This document shows, piece by piece, positions 53,694-64,000 of a stretch of 64,000 nt of DNA. Source of the DNA: Antedon mediterranea (lineage: Eukaryota; Echinodermata; Crinoidea; Comatulida; Antedonidae). A model generated the notes under the pieces. The model had not been told where the DNA came from. It saw only the letters and a program-made list of their open reading frames with translations, and did not search any database. The translations under genes were made by a program, and so were the position numbers. Position 1 is the stretch's first letter. Each line of letters begins with the position of its first letter. The stretch covers positions 5,624,288 through 5,688,287 of the forward strand of contig NC_092676.1 in assembly GCF_964355755.1 (NCBI RefSeq), read 5' to 3'.

Positions 53694-54520
53694 CATTGAC
53701 CGTGCATACATTTATATCCATTTATTTTCTGTATGTATTCGGAAATTGACTTTAAATAAAACAAAATTAAAACCAAACTAAAACCAAAAAAAAGAAGGGA
53801 AACATTCAACATTTTATGAATACATAAAAATAAGCATCATCTCAAACTTTAGCAGCTGCAAATTTATCTATTTTCATCTGAAATTCAACATAAATTTTCT
53901 TCACATCGTAATTATTGTTTACAATATGCATTTTGCAGGAAGTCATAAATCGTATAGAATACACAATTTGTGCTATTTTTGTCAAACAATTTCACTTTTC
54001 ATTTTAAATTGAGTCCATCCTACAATGAACCTAAGTCTGTTAAGTCGTTTGATGAGTTTTAAATTCGTTGTTGCCTCAACCTAAACATTTTTCTCTGCTG
54101 CTATTTCAGAATAAATATTTAGGTCCACATTGGATTCCTTGGTATTTTTATGGTAAATATTTGGATGGGAATTTTAACAAATAGGGATCACACTTGTCTA
54201 TAAACCAATTTAAAATTAATGTGCAAGAATCATGTCAAAATTATTCCAACTACAGTTGCTGCAGTGAATTTTTACTGCGATGATTTTAATTTTTTTCATT
54301 TTGTCAGTCACTGAAATAAATACTGTAGCGTGTATAATTACCATAATAAAACTGCAGGTTAATGTAGTTACTGCAATATCTGCAGTAGAATAGTTTTTAT
54401 ATAATGCTATTACTATTTATTCTCATTCTTGGGCCTACAGTACATACCCATTAAGTTCAAAAAGTTCATTTATTTTTAATGAAAGTAATTTTTTTTTAAA
54501 TAACCTAACTAGTGTATTTA

Positions 54521-54678
54521 GCTTTGTCTACACTATCAAAGTTATGTGAAAAAAATTGATGTGCCCATATACCGTATACTCTAGACATGATGATGTTATA
54601 CTACGCTACTGTACTGTATCATATTTCAGCACATCACACTTTTTTTGTCAAACTTGTTTGATAGTGTGGACAGAACTT
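54521..54678. mobile_element. M2 MITE
   Basis: GCTTTGTCTACACTATCAAA at the left and TTGATAGTGTGGACAGAACT at the right, flanked by TTA. Confidence 0.8.
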
Positions 54679-57033
54679 AATACTGGTCCCACATTAAATT
54701 AAATGTCATTGCTATTTTACAGTATACTTGGTATTTCCCAGAAATGTTAATTTTTAATAGTTTCCTTGTAATTGTATATGATAACTGGGAAAATTAAGGG
54801 ATACTTTAGTTCTACCTAAGTTTATATAACAGGAAGTAAGTGGGAAAATGTGAGTTAAAAAGAAAAGTAGATTTCTAAGTATCGTTAAAGATGGGGAATT
54901 TGTGGTACTGTTAATGTGTTTCATCATTACTTACATTTTAGGTTCTGACCTGTCGTTTTACATTAACCAATCATTTCGCTAATGTTTATGAATTGAATGG
55001 GAAGAATATTTTGTTGAAGTGTTGTGAGCAATAGCTTTATTCTCATTATTCAATTAATAGGAAATGTATAGTTTTACAACAAATTCATTTTAATAAATCT
55101 TTAATAAATCTTTAATACATTTTATTTTATTTATTTTAATATATTATAATAAATAAAATAAAAATGTTTGAAACACCTGTAATTAAGTTAGGATTAATTT
55201 GGTTTAACTATCCAGGTGGCCTACTTTCATAATATAAATTAATTTAAAAGATATAAATAAGTGCGTAAGAAGATGCTATCTGCATCATGATGCAACTGCC
55301 CTTTGACCTTTACGTAAATCACTAAGTGCTAAGGAATGGTGAATGTTTTAATTTTAAAGTAAAGATAACACAAGTAGAGATTGCAGGCTTGAATGGAACT
55401 TGCCGTTCCTCGGGGTTATCTCCAATCAAACTTACGCTTCAATTAACTCTGTTCATCTTCCCTCAGATTGGCAGACGGACGACGAGGTGGTCAGACCGTT
55501 GCAGTTAGCAGGAGGTTAATTTACCTAATTGATTCAAGTTTACAAGCTGTAGGAACGAAAGTGAAGGCGATAATTCGGTTTGTATTCTTTTGAAAGATGT
55601 TCTGAATTGGTTTAATGGAGTGTCTGATGTGTAGGGTGTTTTAACAGTTGTTGTTGAATATCAGGCACATATACAGTATAGCCTGCTTCTATTTCAATAT
55701 TAGAAGAAACATTGTATAACTCCATCATGCCGGCCTTTGTTGCTTTAGCGCCCGTTACTACAGAGAAGGAAAAATTATGGTAGAGCAGTCCTCTAGGAAA
55801 TTTTTCATATCATATGGTCTCCCTAGGGAGAGCAGACCTATTGTCAGTTTATCCAGGTAAATGGCATTTATGGATTAAAACCATAACCGAATTATTTCAA
55901 CCTGTACTTTCCAATATACATGGGAACTGATAATAAAACACGCAAAAAAAAAAAAGTCTCATCCTAAAAGTGGTTTTAAAAGTTTTACTTTATTTTGGCC
56001 TTGATGGGCAAAAACTTTATCGGCTGTGTAAAGGCCCATTTACACTAGTGCGATAACAATCAACGATAAATATTGTAGATAAATATTCATTTTTCATACT
56101 TGAAACAAAAGAAATGTAAACAAATTTTAGCCTAGAACTATAGCCTAGGATAACCATCTACTGTATGCTTCTTTCGATGAAAACAATATTTTCACACGTC
56201 CAATCAAATGACGTCATGATTAGTTTCAATGGAAACAATTCCTTAGGGAGAGTAGATATCTTTAAGCCTGATTCACACTGAATTGAAACATAACATAGGG
56301 TAACTTTCCAATAGATCTTACAGTACTAACCGTTCACACCAACGCAGATAGGTTTTTGTTTATTATCACAACTTTTAATCAATTTATTCCACCATTCATT
56401 AACCTGGTGATTAAGTGTCATTTATTTGTTTTCATTTTTCACTTTTCATTCACCATATTTCAAATGTTTGTTATTTTACCATCTGGTGTTCATTCAATTT
56501 ATTCTCATACAGAAAAAAAAGTTAATTTTGCTTTTGAAAATCAATTTTTACCATGATCATGCAACAGGGTTAGCTACTGTATGGTAATGGTTATTGAACG
56601 TATGTTTTACTACAGAAAATATGGCCCATTATAGAGATGGGGAGGTACTACTGTATATTTAAATACTGTGTAAATACATGTATATTGGAAAATTGTTGTT
56701 TGATAGTGTTTAAAACTGAAAATTTGCCTTCTGCAAACAATACCCAGACAGGCAATTCTTGGGTTACTTTAGTTTAAAACGTAAAAGAACAATAGTATTC
56801 CGGGGAGTGCAATTTTGACAGATATGGAGAACATTATTGTTCCCAATGGGCGTACTTGAACAAGTATAAAGAACATTATTGTACCCTAGGGATAAAGTTT
56901 TACATCATATGGTAGGGGAGCATGTAAAATATGTGTTTAGGCATGACCTTGTAGAGTTAGTAGGTCGACCAATCAGATACTAGCAAAACAATTTTAGTCT
57001 GCTCCTTGATAAAATTGACCAAACAGTAAACAC

Positions 57034-57440
57034 CTATGAAAGGGTGCCCTATGGATGTGTACTCTATGAAAGGGTGCCCTATGGATGTGTACTCTATGAA
57101 AGGGTGCCCTATGGATGTGTACACTATGAAAGGGTGCCCTATGGATGTGTACTCTATGAAAGGGTGCCCTATGGATGTGTACTCTATGAAAGGGTGCCCT
57201 ATGGATGTGTACCCTACAATATGAATGGGTGTCCTGTGGATGGGTACCCTATGGATGTGTACCCTACATGGATAGGTGCCCTATGGATGGGTGCCATATG
57301 GATGTGTACCCTATGAAAAGGTGCCCTATGGATGTGTACCCTACAGTGTGAATGGGTGTCCTATGGATATATACCCTATTGATGGGTGCCCTATTTATGG
57401 GTACCCTATGGATGTGTAGCCTATGGATTGGTGCCTTATG
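57034..57440 (+). repeat. 30-bp minisatellite, regular then degenerate
   Basis: Six near-identical 30-bp units (CTATGAAAGGGTGCCCTATG then GATGTGTACT) at 57034-57213. Further irregular units built from the half-motifs GGGTGCCCTATGGAT and GTGTACCCTA follow to about 57440. The unit is divisible by 3, so frames (10-residue peptide repeats) stay open. No start context or splice signal supports translation. Confidence 0.9.
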
Positions 57441-57483
57441 GATGAGAGTACTCTACAGAATGTGAGAGCGATATGGAGTAATG

Positions 57484-57620
57484 CTTAAGTAGAGGGCAGT
57501 CTAGCATGTGAGAGGCATAGGTTCGAGACCAGTCGGTGCCATATTGCTTGTACAGTAAGGCAAGATACTTCACTTTCAACACTTCATCCTTCGGATGGGA
57601 AGTTAAGCTGTATAGCCTCT
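57484..57620 (+). mobile_element. tRNA-derived SINE fragment
   Basis: B-box-like AGGTTCGAGACC at about 57520, then the SINE body string AAGGCAAGATACTTCACTTT, as in the copy at 25597. The 3' tail is absent. Confidence 0.55.
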
Positions 57621-57752
57621 TGTAGTTTTCGTAAATGGATGACTAGAATCGATGATGTATCGGTAAATAGAAAGTATAGCATATCCAAGAGACTTTTAAA
57701 AAAATATGATATACATACTACAATACAGCATATATATGCATATACCTACAGT

Positions 57753-57935
57753 ACAGTCAACTCTCCCAATACCTGACACCCTTGGGTCGGCCTAATATAT
57801 CTTGTTTTCTGGAAAGTTATTCGGAATGTATTTGTAATGGTAAAAATGAATTTGGGGCTTTTTGAACCTTGATAAAACTCTGGTTTTGGGAGAGTTTCCG
57901 GTTTTCAGAGTGTCCGGTATTGGGAGATTCGACTA
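57753..57935. mobile_element. pogo/Tigger-like MITE
   Basis: TA-CAGTCAACTCTCCCAATAC at the left. The right end carries the inverse (GGTATTGGGAGATTCGACTA), with further inverted TTGGGAGAGTTTCCGG. TA on both sides. Similar to 8603. Confidence 0.65.
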
Positions 57936-58949
57936 TATATACAGTACTTTCTGTATTGGTAAAGTACAATGTTGATATCTGTGTGATATATGGATAGTTC
58001 AAAATTCTATGTTAACTCTATCTCCAATTGCGATTGCTAAATATTTATGCGCTAGAATTCATAAGCGAATTATCTTGTTGATAATTATTAGAGTCCTGAA
58101 TTAGAGTATCGCGATCAACATATTCTTTTTAACTTCTTGGATATTAAACTGAACTTTATTTCCTGTGCTAGATTTCTAGCAGTATTAGGTCAACAGGAAG
58201 TATTTAGTATTCTTCTGGGAAAAATAATTAGAACAATATTTCTACTTTAACTACTCATTTTAAAACATACAAGACAATTTAGATGTTAGCAACCCTTAAA
58301 AGGGTTTAAGCTACACTAAAATGTACATGTCAACTTGTCTATACAACTCTTGTATATTTATTTTTAATTCATTAGTTTTAATTCATTCTGATTTGTTCAT
58401 ACACTACAGTATGAAACTTAGATTATTATTATTATTTTTAAACCCCTAATTGATTCCTTTTCAGTGAAAAAATATGTCCAATGAATTATAATACTATTAT
58501 AATTATATATAATTATATCTGGAATTATGTCAGTGTACTGTTTCCTTTAAGGACTGGTTTCTGCTTTGGACCATTGTTTAATCTTTCTTAAATAATGGAA
58601 AAAAGAAATGATTTTGCAAGCCATAGAAAAGTGAATCATCATCATTAGTCAGGTCATTGTATATGATCTGTTTATGTTCAATAGGCCTAGATCCAATTAT
58701 TTATTCATCTAACCTATTTAAACTCTAAGGACTGAACATAAGAAAGGGTACTGGAGGGTGTAACCTCTGTGGTATTTAGAACAACTATGTAATTTAACAT
58801 TAACTTTAACTACCGATGTAAGCAATGTATAAAGATGTTATTACAGCAGAAGCTCAGATAGTAGTACCGATAAATGGGTTTAGATGGGTGGTGGATTATT
58901 TCCATTGGTACTGTATTGAGTTGGTCGCAACATGTTGATATGGTACTGT

Positions 58950-59290
58950 AGGAGAATAAGTGTGACTGAGTAGGGAAAAAGTGAGGGAAATGCAGGAGAA
59001 AAAGTATGAGAAGAAAGTGTAGAGAGATAATAGATGATGAGGAAGATATTGAAAGAAAGCAGTGGGGGCCCTGGAGGAGAAAGGCGAAAGGGAAAGTTAA
59101 AAGTGTAGGGAAAAGGTGCGAAGGAGAGAACGGAGAGAAGGGGAAGGAGAAGGGGCGGAGAAGACTGAAAGAGAGCGAAGGGGAGGAGATAGGCAAGGTA
59201 CTGTAGTAGCAGTAGGGAAAGGAGAGAATGGATAGAAAAGAAGGTAAGACTGAAATGAGGAGGTACAGTAGGAGAGAGACGGAAAAATAT
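58950..59290 (+). repeat. Polypurine tract (GA-rich)
   Basis: About 340 bp in which the plus strand is overwhelmingly A and G, for example GGGAAGGAGAAGGGGCGGAG. The long minus-strand frames rich in Ser, Pro, Leu and Phe are consequences of the pyrimidine bias, not genes. Confidence 0.8.
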
Positions 59291-62247
59291 GTTTAGGGAA
59301 AGGTAAGACTGAGGACATGTTAAAGATACTGTAGCCAATAATGGAGTGACTAAAAATTAAGCATAAAAGCACTTTTAAAGGCTTAATTCGTGTAAGGCCA
59401 GATTGGGGAAAGACGACGGGAGCTTACAGTACTGAATACAGGTGTTTTGTATGGCCATTGATATTCAAATGTTTACCTATTTCCATAATGATTGTCTATT
59501 GTTTATAGACAATATTTCATTTTTACATTTTAAAGTTTATTTTAATTGTTGATTTAAGATTTTGCAGTCTTTGTATCTTTAATGGTCTATTTAATCTTTT
59601 CTACTTTGATATAGAATATTCCATTACAACAAAATAATACAACTTTATTCTTCTGGCTAATATAATTTATAGATCATTCATTCTATTATTAAAATTAATA
59701 CTTAATAACAGAAATATTTGATGACAGTCGGTACACTGACATGAGAGTGCAGCGATGCGTAACCATAGGAGTCGGGAGGATGAATCATAGTAATATTGAT
59801 TAATTTATTAATATTATTAAATGAATGATAGATTAATGAGCATTTGGATTTTGGTATTAAGAAGCTGCAGGAGATATTGAAATCAATATCATATTGATTA
59901 TGATTTGTACTAATTATGATGTTATGAACTGTCTGTTTAGAAATGTAACCTACATCTTGTTAAGGGGCTTTCACACTGACGTTTTTGCCAACATGCATCA
60001 ACAGTTTACAAAAACGCTGGCATCCACTGAACTTTTGATGTCATAAGGGTTCCTTTTTAAAACTTAAATTCATTCATTTTCAGTGTTTAAAATACGTTGA
60101 AGTAAATGTATACACTGAACTTGATGATTTCAGGTTCATTGAATTTTGAAGGCTCTCCAATACATTCCTTTTATATCTCGTTACCCATAATGCATCGCAT
60201 TATAGTCCAGAAGATTCCAGACACTATCCAGTCCCTAGCCACAGAGTACCCCCTTTTTTTTCGTCTCTGTCATAGAGCACCCTTTCTTTAAAATGCCCTT
60301 ACCACAGAGTACCCCTTTCTTTCTTTTCGTCCCTGTCATAGAGCATCTTTTCTCTAAAATGTCCTTACCACAGAGTACCCCTTCTTTTCGTCCCTGTCAT
60401 AGAGCACACTTTCTTTAATATACTCTTATCACAGAGTGCCCCTTTTTATGGGATGCCCCTATGTTGTACAAAGACAGTCATCCTTTAGATTCTTTAATCA
60501 TTGATACAGTTTAGAAGTTGCTACAGTAGGTATTCCATAGCAGGAGGGCAAACAATATCCTTGCATCTGTTTGGCAAAAGCTTAAGTTGCAGCATAAGTG
60601 AATTACAAAGTTAGTGTTAAGATACGTTCCAATTAATCCTATCTTAGCAGTGTAGATATTTTAAGACAGGTGAGTTAGATAGGTCTGGATGATTTGATTG
60701 CTCGTTTCACACCTGCGAGTAATTATTTAAAGAGACAGTAACTCCTCTTGTGAAGTTCATTTTTAAATGTTTAACTTTGGAAATGCTGCTCATTTTCAGA
60801 ACACCTGTTTTGGTCTGTGCCTATAAACACAGGGTTAATTTGTAAAGGTCATCAGACAAGGATCAAGTACTGATGACCATAATGTACAAGGTCATTTATA
60901 AGTACTTAAGGTCATGACCAAATAACCATGGTTCACATGAATCTAGTTAATATAGTATTAGTAAAATGAACAATTTGATGCATTTAAATTTGTTCAGAAG
61001 AAATTTATTGGAAACAAAAAGTTGAAGATTAGATTTCTGATGTACAGTAGTGCATTAATTTGTTTACATCAATCATGCATAATAACTTTAATGTGATGAT
61101 GTCAACTGTACTGTTTAAATGTTGGGCTATATGTTCAGACTAGTGACTTAATATATATGTTGTAATGGAATATATTCATTTATATGAATACTTTACACAA
61201 ACAATATAAACATCGCGTATATCTTTTGCTATAAATAAATTTGATGACGATGTGTTTACAAAATGGCATTTTCGCTACTTTTCGATGGAGCAAAATAGAG
61301 GTATCCTTAGTTTTTGCTCCAAAACAACCGTTTAAATCAGTGAAAGGTCGCTGACAAAAATCGTGGGAATTACCCAAAATGCAATTGGTCCTGGTGGTTA
61401 ATTCAAACGTTAATGCTGTGACTCGATGTCAGCAGTCGTATAGTTTTGTGTTGCAGCTAAAAGTTTCCCAGCAAAAACCTGTTAAATGGCATTCTAACAC
61501 CAAATTGAATGGTTGTTTTTAACCTGTTATTTTGCTCTGCCTTTTAACCGGTTACCACAAAATTTTCCAAGAAATTGGAGATAATTTATTCACAACCTTT
61601 TTAACCAGTTATTTTTAGGCATCAGAAACAGGACCATAAAAATGGTATGTGACGGTAGGCAGTCTATATACACGTACTGTACAGCACATGATGTTATGAC
61701 AACATTTAAATTTAATAGTGTTTTTCTTTTATGACGACATATATTTAATTTGTTGCTATGGTAACTTATTACATCGTTTATTCTCTCAGTTGGTTGTCCA
61801 TGTTTTATCAAACAACATTTTAAAGTTTTTAATTTACCGACACAAATGAACGCTAGTGTAGTCTGTTTAAATTAATATTAAATTTAATTAAGTATGCATT
61901 GAATTAGAGTCTAAAGTATCTCCTAATTATAAATAAAAGCCTGAATACACTACAATATTAAGTGTATTTTTTGTTTTACCAACATTTCTAAAATGGTCAA
62001 TATCAGTTCCACAACTTCCTATATTTTTGTACAGTATGTTCAAATCTGTTAAAACATCAAGAATTTGGATAGGCACATAAAATTCTACTTTTTAGTAATT
62101 TCTTATTTTTTAAATTATTTTATTAATATTTCTTAATAATTAGATAAATAAAGAAAAAGATGCCAGGAACGAAACATGATACACATTTAAAATTTAGTAG
62201 TTTTTGTAAAAGTCATCCGAAGTAAACAAAAATTCAAATTTAATTAA
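59291..62247. other. Gene-poor stretch with a short tandem repeat
   Basis: AT-rich. The only structured part is 60239-60440. A 65-codon minus frame at 61180-61377 is unrecognised. Confidence 0.4.
60239..60440 (+). repeat. ~60-66-bp tandem repeat, 3.5 copies
   Basis: CACAGAGTACCCC recurs at about 60240, 60304, 60370 and 60430, alternating with GTCATAGAGCACCC-type segments and pyrimidine runs. Confidence 0.75.
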
Positions 62248-62359
62248 CCATATTTGGAAAATGTTCTATGACTATAGGGTATTTTGAAAATTGTCTTTGA
62301 CCATATATGGAAACTGTTCTTTTGACCATATTTGGGCAATTTTCTTTGACCATATTTGG
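62248..62359 (+). promoter_or_regulatory. Tandem cluster of four CArG boxes
   Basis: CCATATTTGG at 62248-62257, 62326-62335 and 62350-62359, and CCATATATGG at 62301-62310, all matching CC(A/T)6GG, the SRF/MADS-box site. They sit in a ~24-25-bp tandem unit (TTTGACCATATTTGGAAAAT). A degenerate fifth site lies near 62271. Binding and target gene are unknown. Confidence 0.7.
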
Positions 62360-63475
62360 AAAAGAAGTCTGTACAATCAATCAGTCTAAACTAATAATAT
62401 TTATTTTCTATGATGATATTTTTAAACTATTGAGCCAGGATAATATCTTTAGGTTGTTTTGCCTACTCTGGTCCCAGCAGACCATTTTATTACTAAGGTC
62501 AAGCCTCTCTTTATTCATACATTTGACAATGACCTGCTGAGAACTGTCTGTGATCTGAACATTTCACCTGGTCTATTCTAGGTGACCAGGCATGCTTGGT
62601 TAGTTGCACTGTCTTTTTGTCTTTTCACTAATGGTATGTAGTCAGCAAATCAGGCTTTTCATGAGGTCCAAAAGGTCCCAAATTGTTGTTTTTACTGTTG
62701 AAAACCTACTGTAGAAATATTTAGGCCAGCTCAATGGTGTCTGGTATTTGGAAAGCTTTACTTTTAGTTGAGATGCTTTAGACAAGTTTAGTTAGGCTGA
62801 ATATTTATTTACATCCATGTTATGCAATATTCTTAGGAACCATGTAAAAATTATTTATTATTTATTACAGTACTATTTTGTTTACTCTTTGACCTTATGC
62901 AAGTATTTAGCAAACATTTTTTTCATAATCATACACACTGTTTATTGTAGCCACTGCCTCAAACATCTTAAATTTGTAAAAGCATACTGTGCATTGCTGC
63001 AGTAAAAAGATTTAGTTACTTCAGTAACTGCAGTAGGCCTACAGTAGAATAATTTTGACATATCCCATAAAAATAATCATGTACTGTATTTTATCAAATG
63101 TGATTGAAAAGAAGGTCCCAAATGTGGTTCCTTCAAGAGAATGAAGAGGAAGAAAGAGATACAGTAGGAAGGAGGAGGGAGAGATAGGATTTCAGAGAAG
63201 TATAATAAGTCAAGTCTAGATAGTCTGCTTTGAAAGCTAATCAGATTAGCAATTCCCAGATTTACATTTACGACAACGCCATTGATTAAAGTTAGATCAA
63301 TTGTGATTTAGGCCGACATATTTAAGTAATGTTATGTACAGTATGTTGTGATAATGGTATAATATGCAAATTGTGATATATGATATTGAAATACATTAAT
63401 TAACCTTTATCAGAACAATATTACATTACATGATCTTTATAAAACTCCTCTGTACTTTCTGTGAGTTGGAACCTG
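62360..63475. other. Non-coding stretch, little recognised
   Basis: AT-rich, with a short M7-type palindromic core near 63012-63055. No gene seen. Confidence 0.4.
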
Positions 63476-63643
63476 AAGCTCTGTCTTCACTATCAAACTA
63501 GTTTGACAAAAAAGTATGATTTGCCCAAATATGATAGTAATATGCTTAAATATGGTAGTGCTATGACATCATTTATCATGTCCATATATGGGCACATCAC
63601 ATTTTTGTTGTCAGATAAAGTTTGATAAGTGTAGACAGAGCTT
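63476..63643. mobile_element. M2 MITE, full length
   Basis: AAGCTCTGTCTTCACTATCA at the left and TGATAAGTGTAGACAGAGCT at the right, with central inverted CCAAATATG/CATATATGGGCA motifs. Confidence 0.8.
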
Positions 63644-64000
63644 GTAGCAGTTACTGTATTCCTTTAAAGGTCAACGTCTTGTTTTGAGACAGTACGCATG
63701 ACACACTGTTCTATGTAGACTGCCTCATAAAATTGTACTGTACACTCAACTACTAAAAAAAGTTAGTTACTGCAGTAGTACAATAATTTTGACATGATCC
63801 CTAAATTGCTTTGATGCTCAATTATAATGTGTAAAAAACAGAAAAGAAACCGTGTTCTTTTCCTTTGCTTTTATTGAATTACAAAACGTGTTACATCTGA
63901 TATCAAAATGCATTACCGAATCTGATATTTAAAGCATCAGTTAATTTAATTAAGAAATGAAGATTGTTTAAATGTTAACTGCAGTACTGTGGTTTGATAT
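63644..64000. other. Window end, nothing recognised
   Basis: AT-rich sequence with an M7-type core (GTTAGTTACTGCAGTAGTAC) near 63766 and no open frame of note. Confidence 0.4.

Larger units (their letters stand above)
51700..57033. other. Gene-poor AT-rich stretch
   Basis: Contains short palindromic repeats (52465-52519, 54230-54290), an M2 MITE and an (AT)n run. A 41-codon frame follows CCCTCAG at about 55467, but I see no donor or recognised domain. Nothing else supported. Confidence 0.4.

Noticed and set aside
55326..55560. Possible exon after CCCTCAG with a 41-codon frame (ADGRRGGQTVAV)
   Set aside because: No donor in phase and no recognised family; left as background.
58810..59372. 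128- and 152-residue minus frames rich in Ser, Pro, Phe and Leu
   Set aside because: They result from the pyrimidine-rich strand of the polypurine tract; low-complexity with no domain.

Overview
This is an AT-rich animal nuclear genome window with intron-split genes, LINE and SINE remnants and many small inverted-repeat transposons. The gene content (glycogen synthase, ribosomal protein S13, a tetraspanin) and repeat style fit a marine invertebrate. An echinoderm or another deuterostome is my best guess from general appearance; no diagnostic marker proves it.

Three protein-coding genes can be reconstructed exon by exon. (1) Glycogen synthase lies on the minus strand at 3585-11641. It has 14 coding exons whose phases all join, giving 679 residues, with the catalytic, glucose-6-phosphate-responsive and phosphorylation motifs retained. 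(2) RPS13 (uS15) lies on the plus strand at 12088-16380, with five exons, the family-standard 151 residues, a 5'TOP-like start and a poly(A) signal. It is head-to-head with glycogen synthase, with 446 bp between start codons. (3) A six-exon tetraspanin of 265 residues lies on the plus strand at 29400-32541, with a 3'UTR ending near 33870. It has a 5'UTR splice acceptor, so one or more non-coding first exons must lie upstream; 19.3 kb and 24.5 kb are candidates.

The rest is mostly non-coding. At 870-1966 there is a complete foldback element whose long arms are built from a 21-bp minisatellite, flanked by a 6-bp direct repeat. RPS13 introns hold three inverted-repeat elements. 20.3-22.6 kb has five palindromic MITEs of one family. 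23.7-25.4 kb has a perfect hairpin, an evenly spaced octamer (ATTTGCAT) array and a pair of CRE palindromes beside a small ORF. 26.8-27.5 kb and 34.6-35.4 kb are truncated LINEs. 33.9-34.2 kb is a hAT-type element with a perfect 8-bp target duplication. 40.6-43.3 kb is a satellite with a ~300-bp higher-order repeat.

43-64 kb is gene-poor. It has one candidate first exon with a strong donor at 46038, more MITEs (one nested inside another), a 30-bp minisatellite at 57 kb, a polypurine tract at 59 kb and a tandem cluster of four consensus CArG boxes at 62.3 kb. No CRISPR array, rRNA or confident tRNA gene was seen. Repeat family names (M1, M2 and so on) are local labels for this window.
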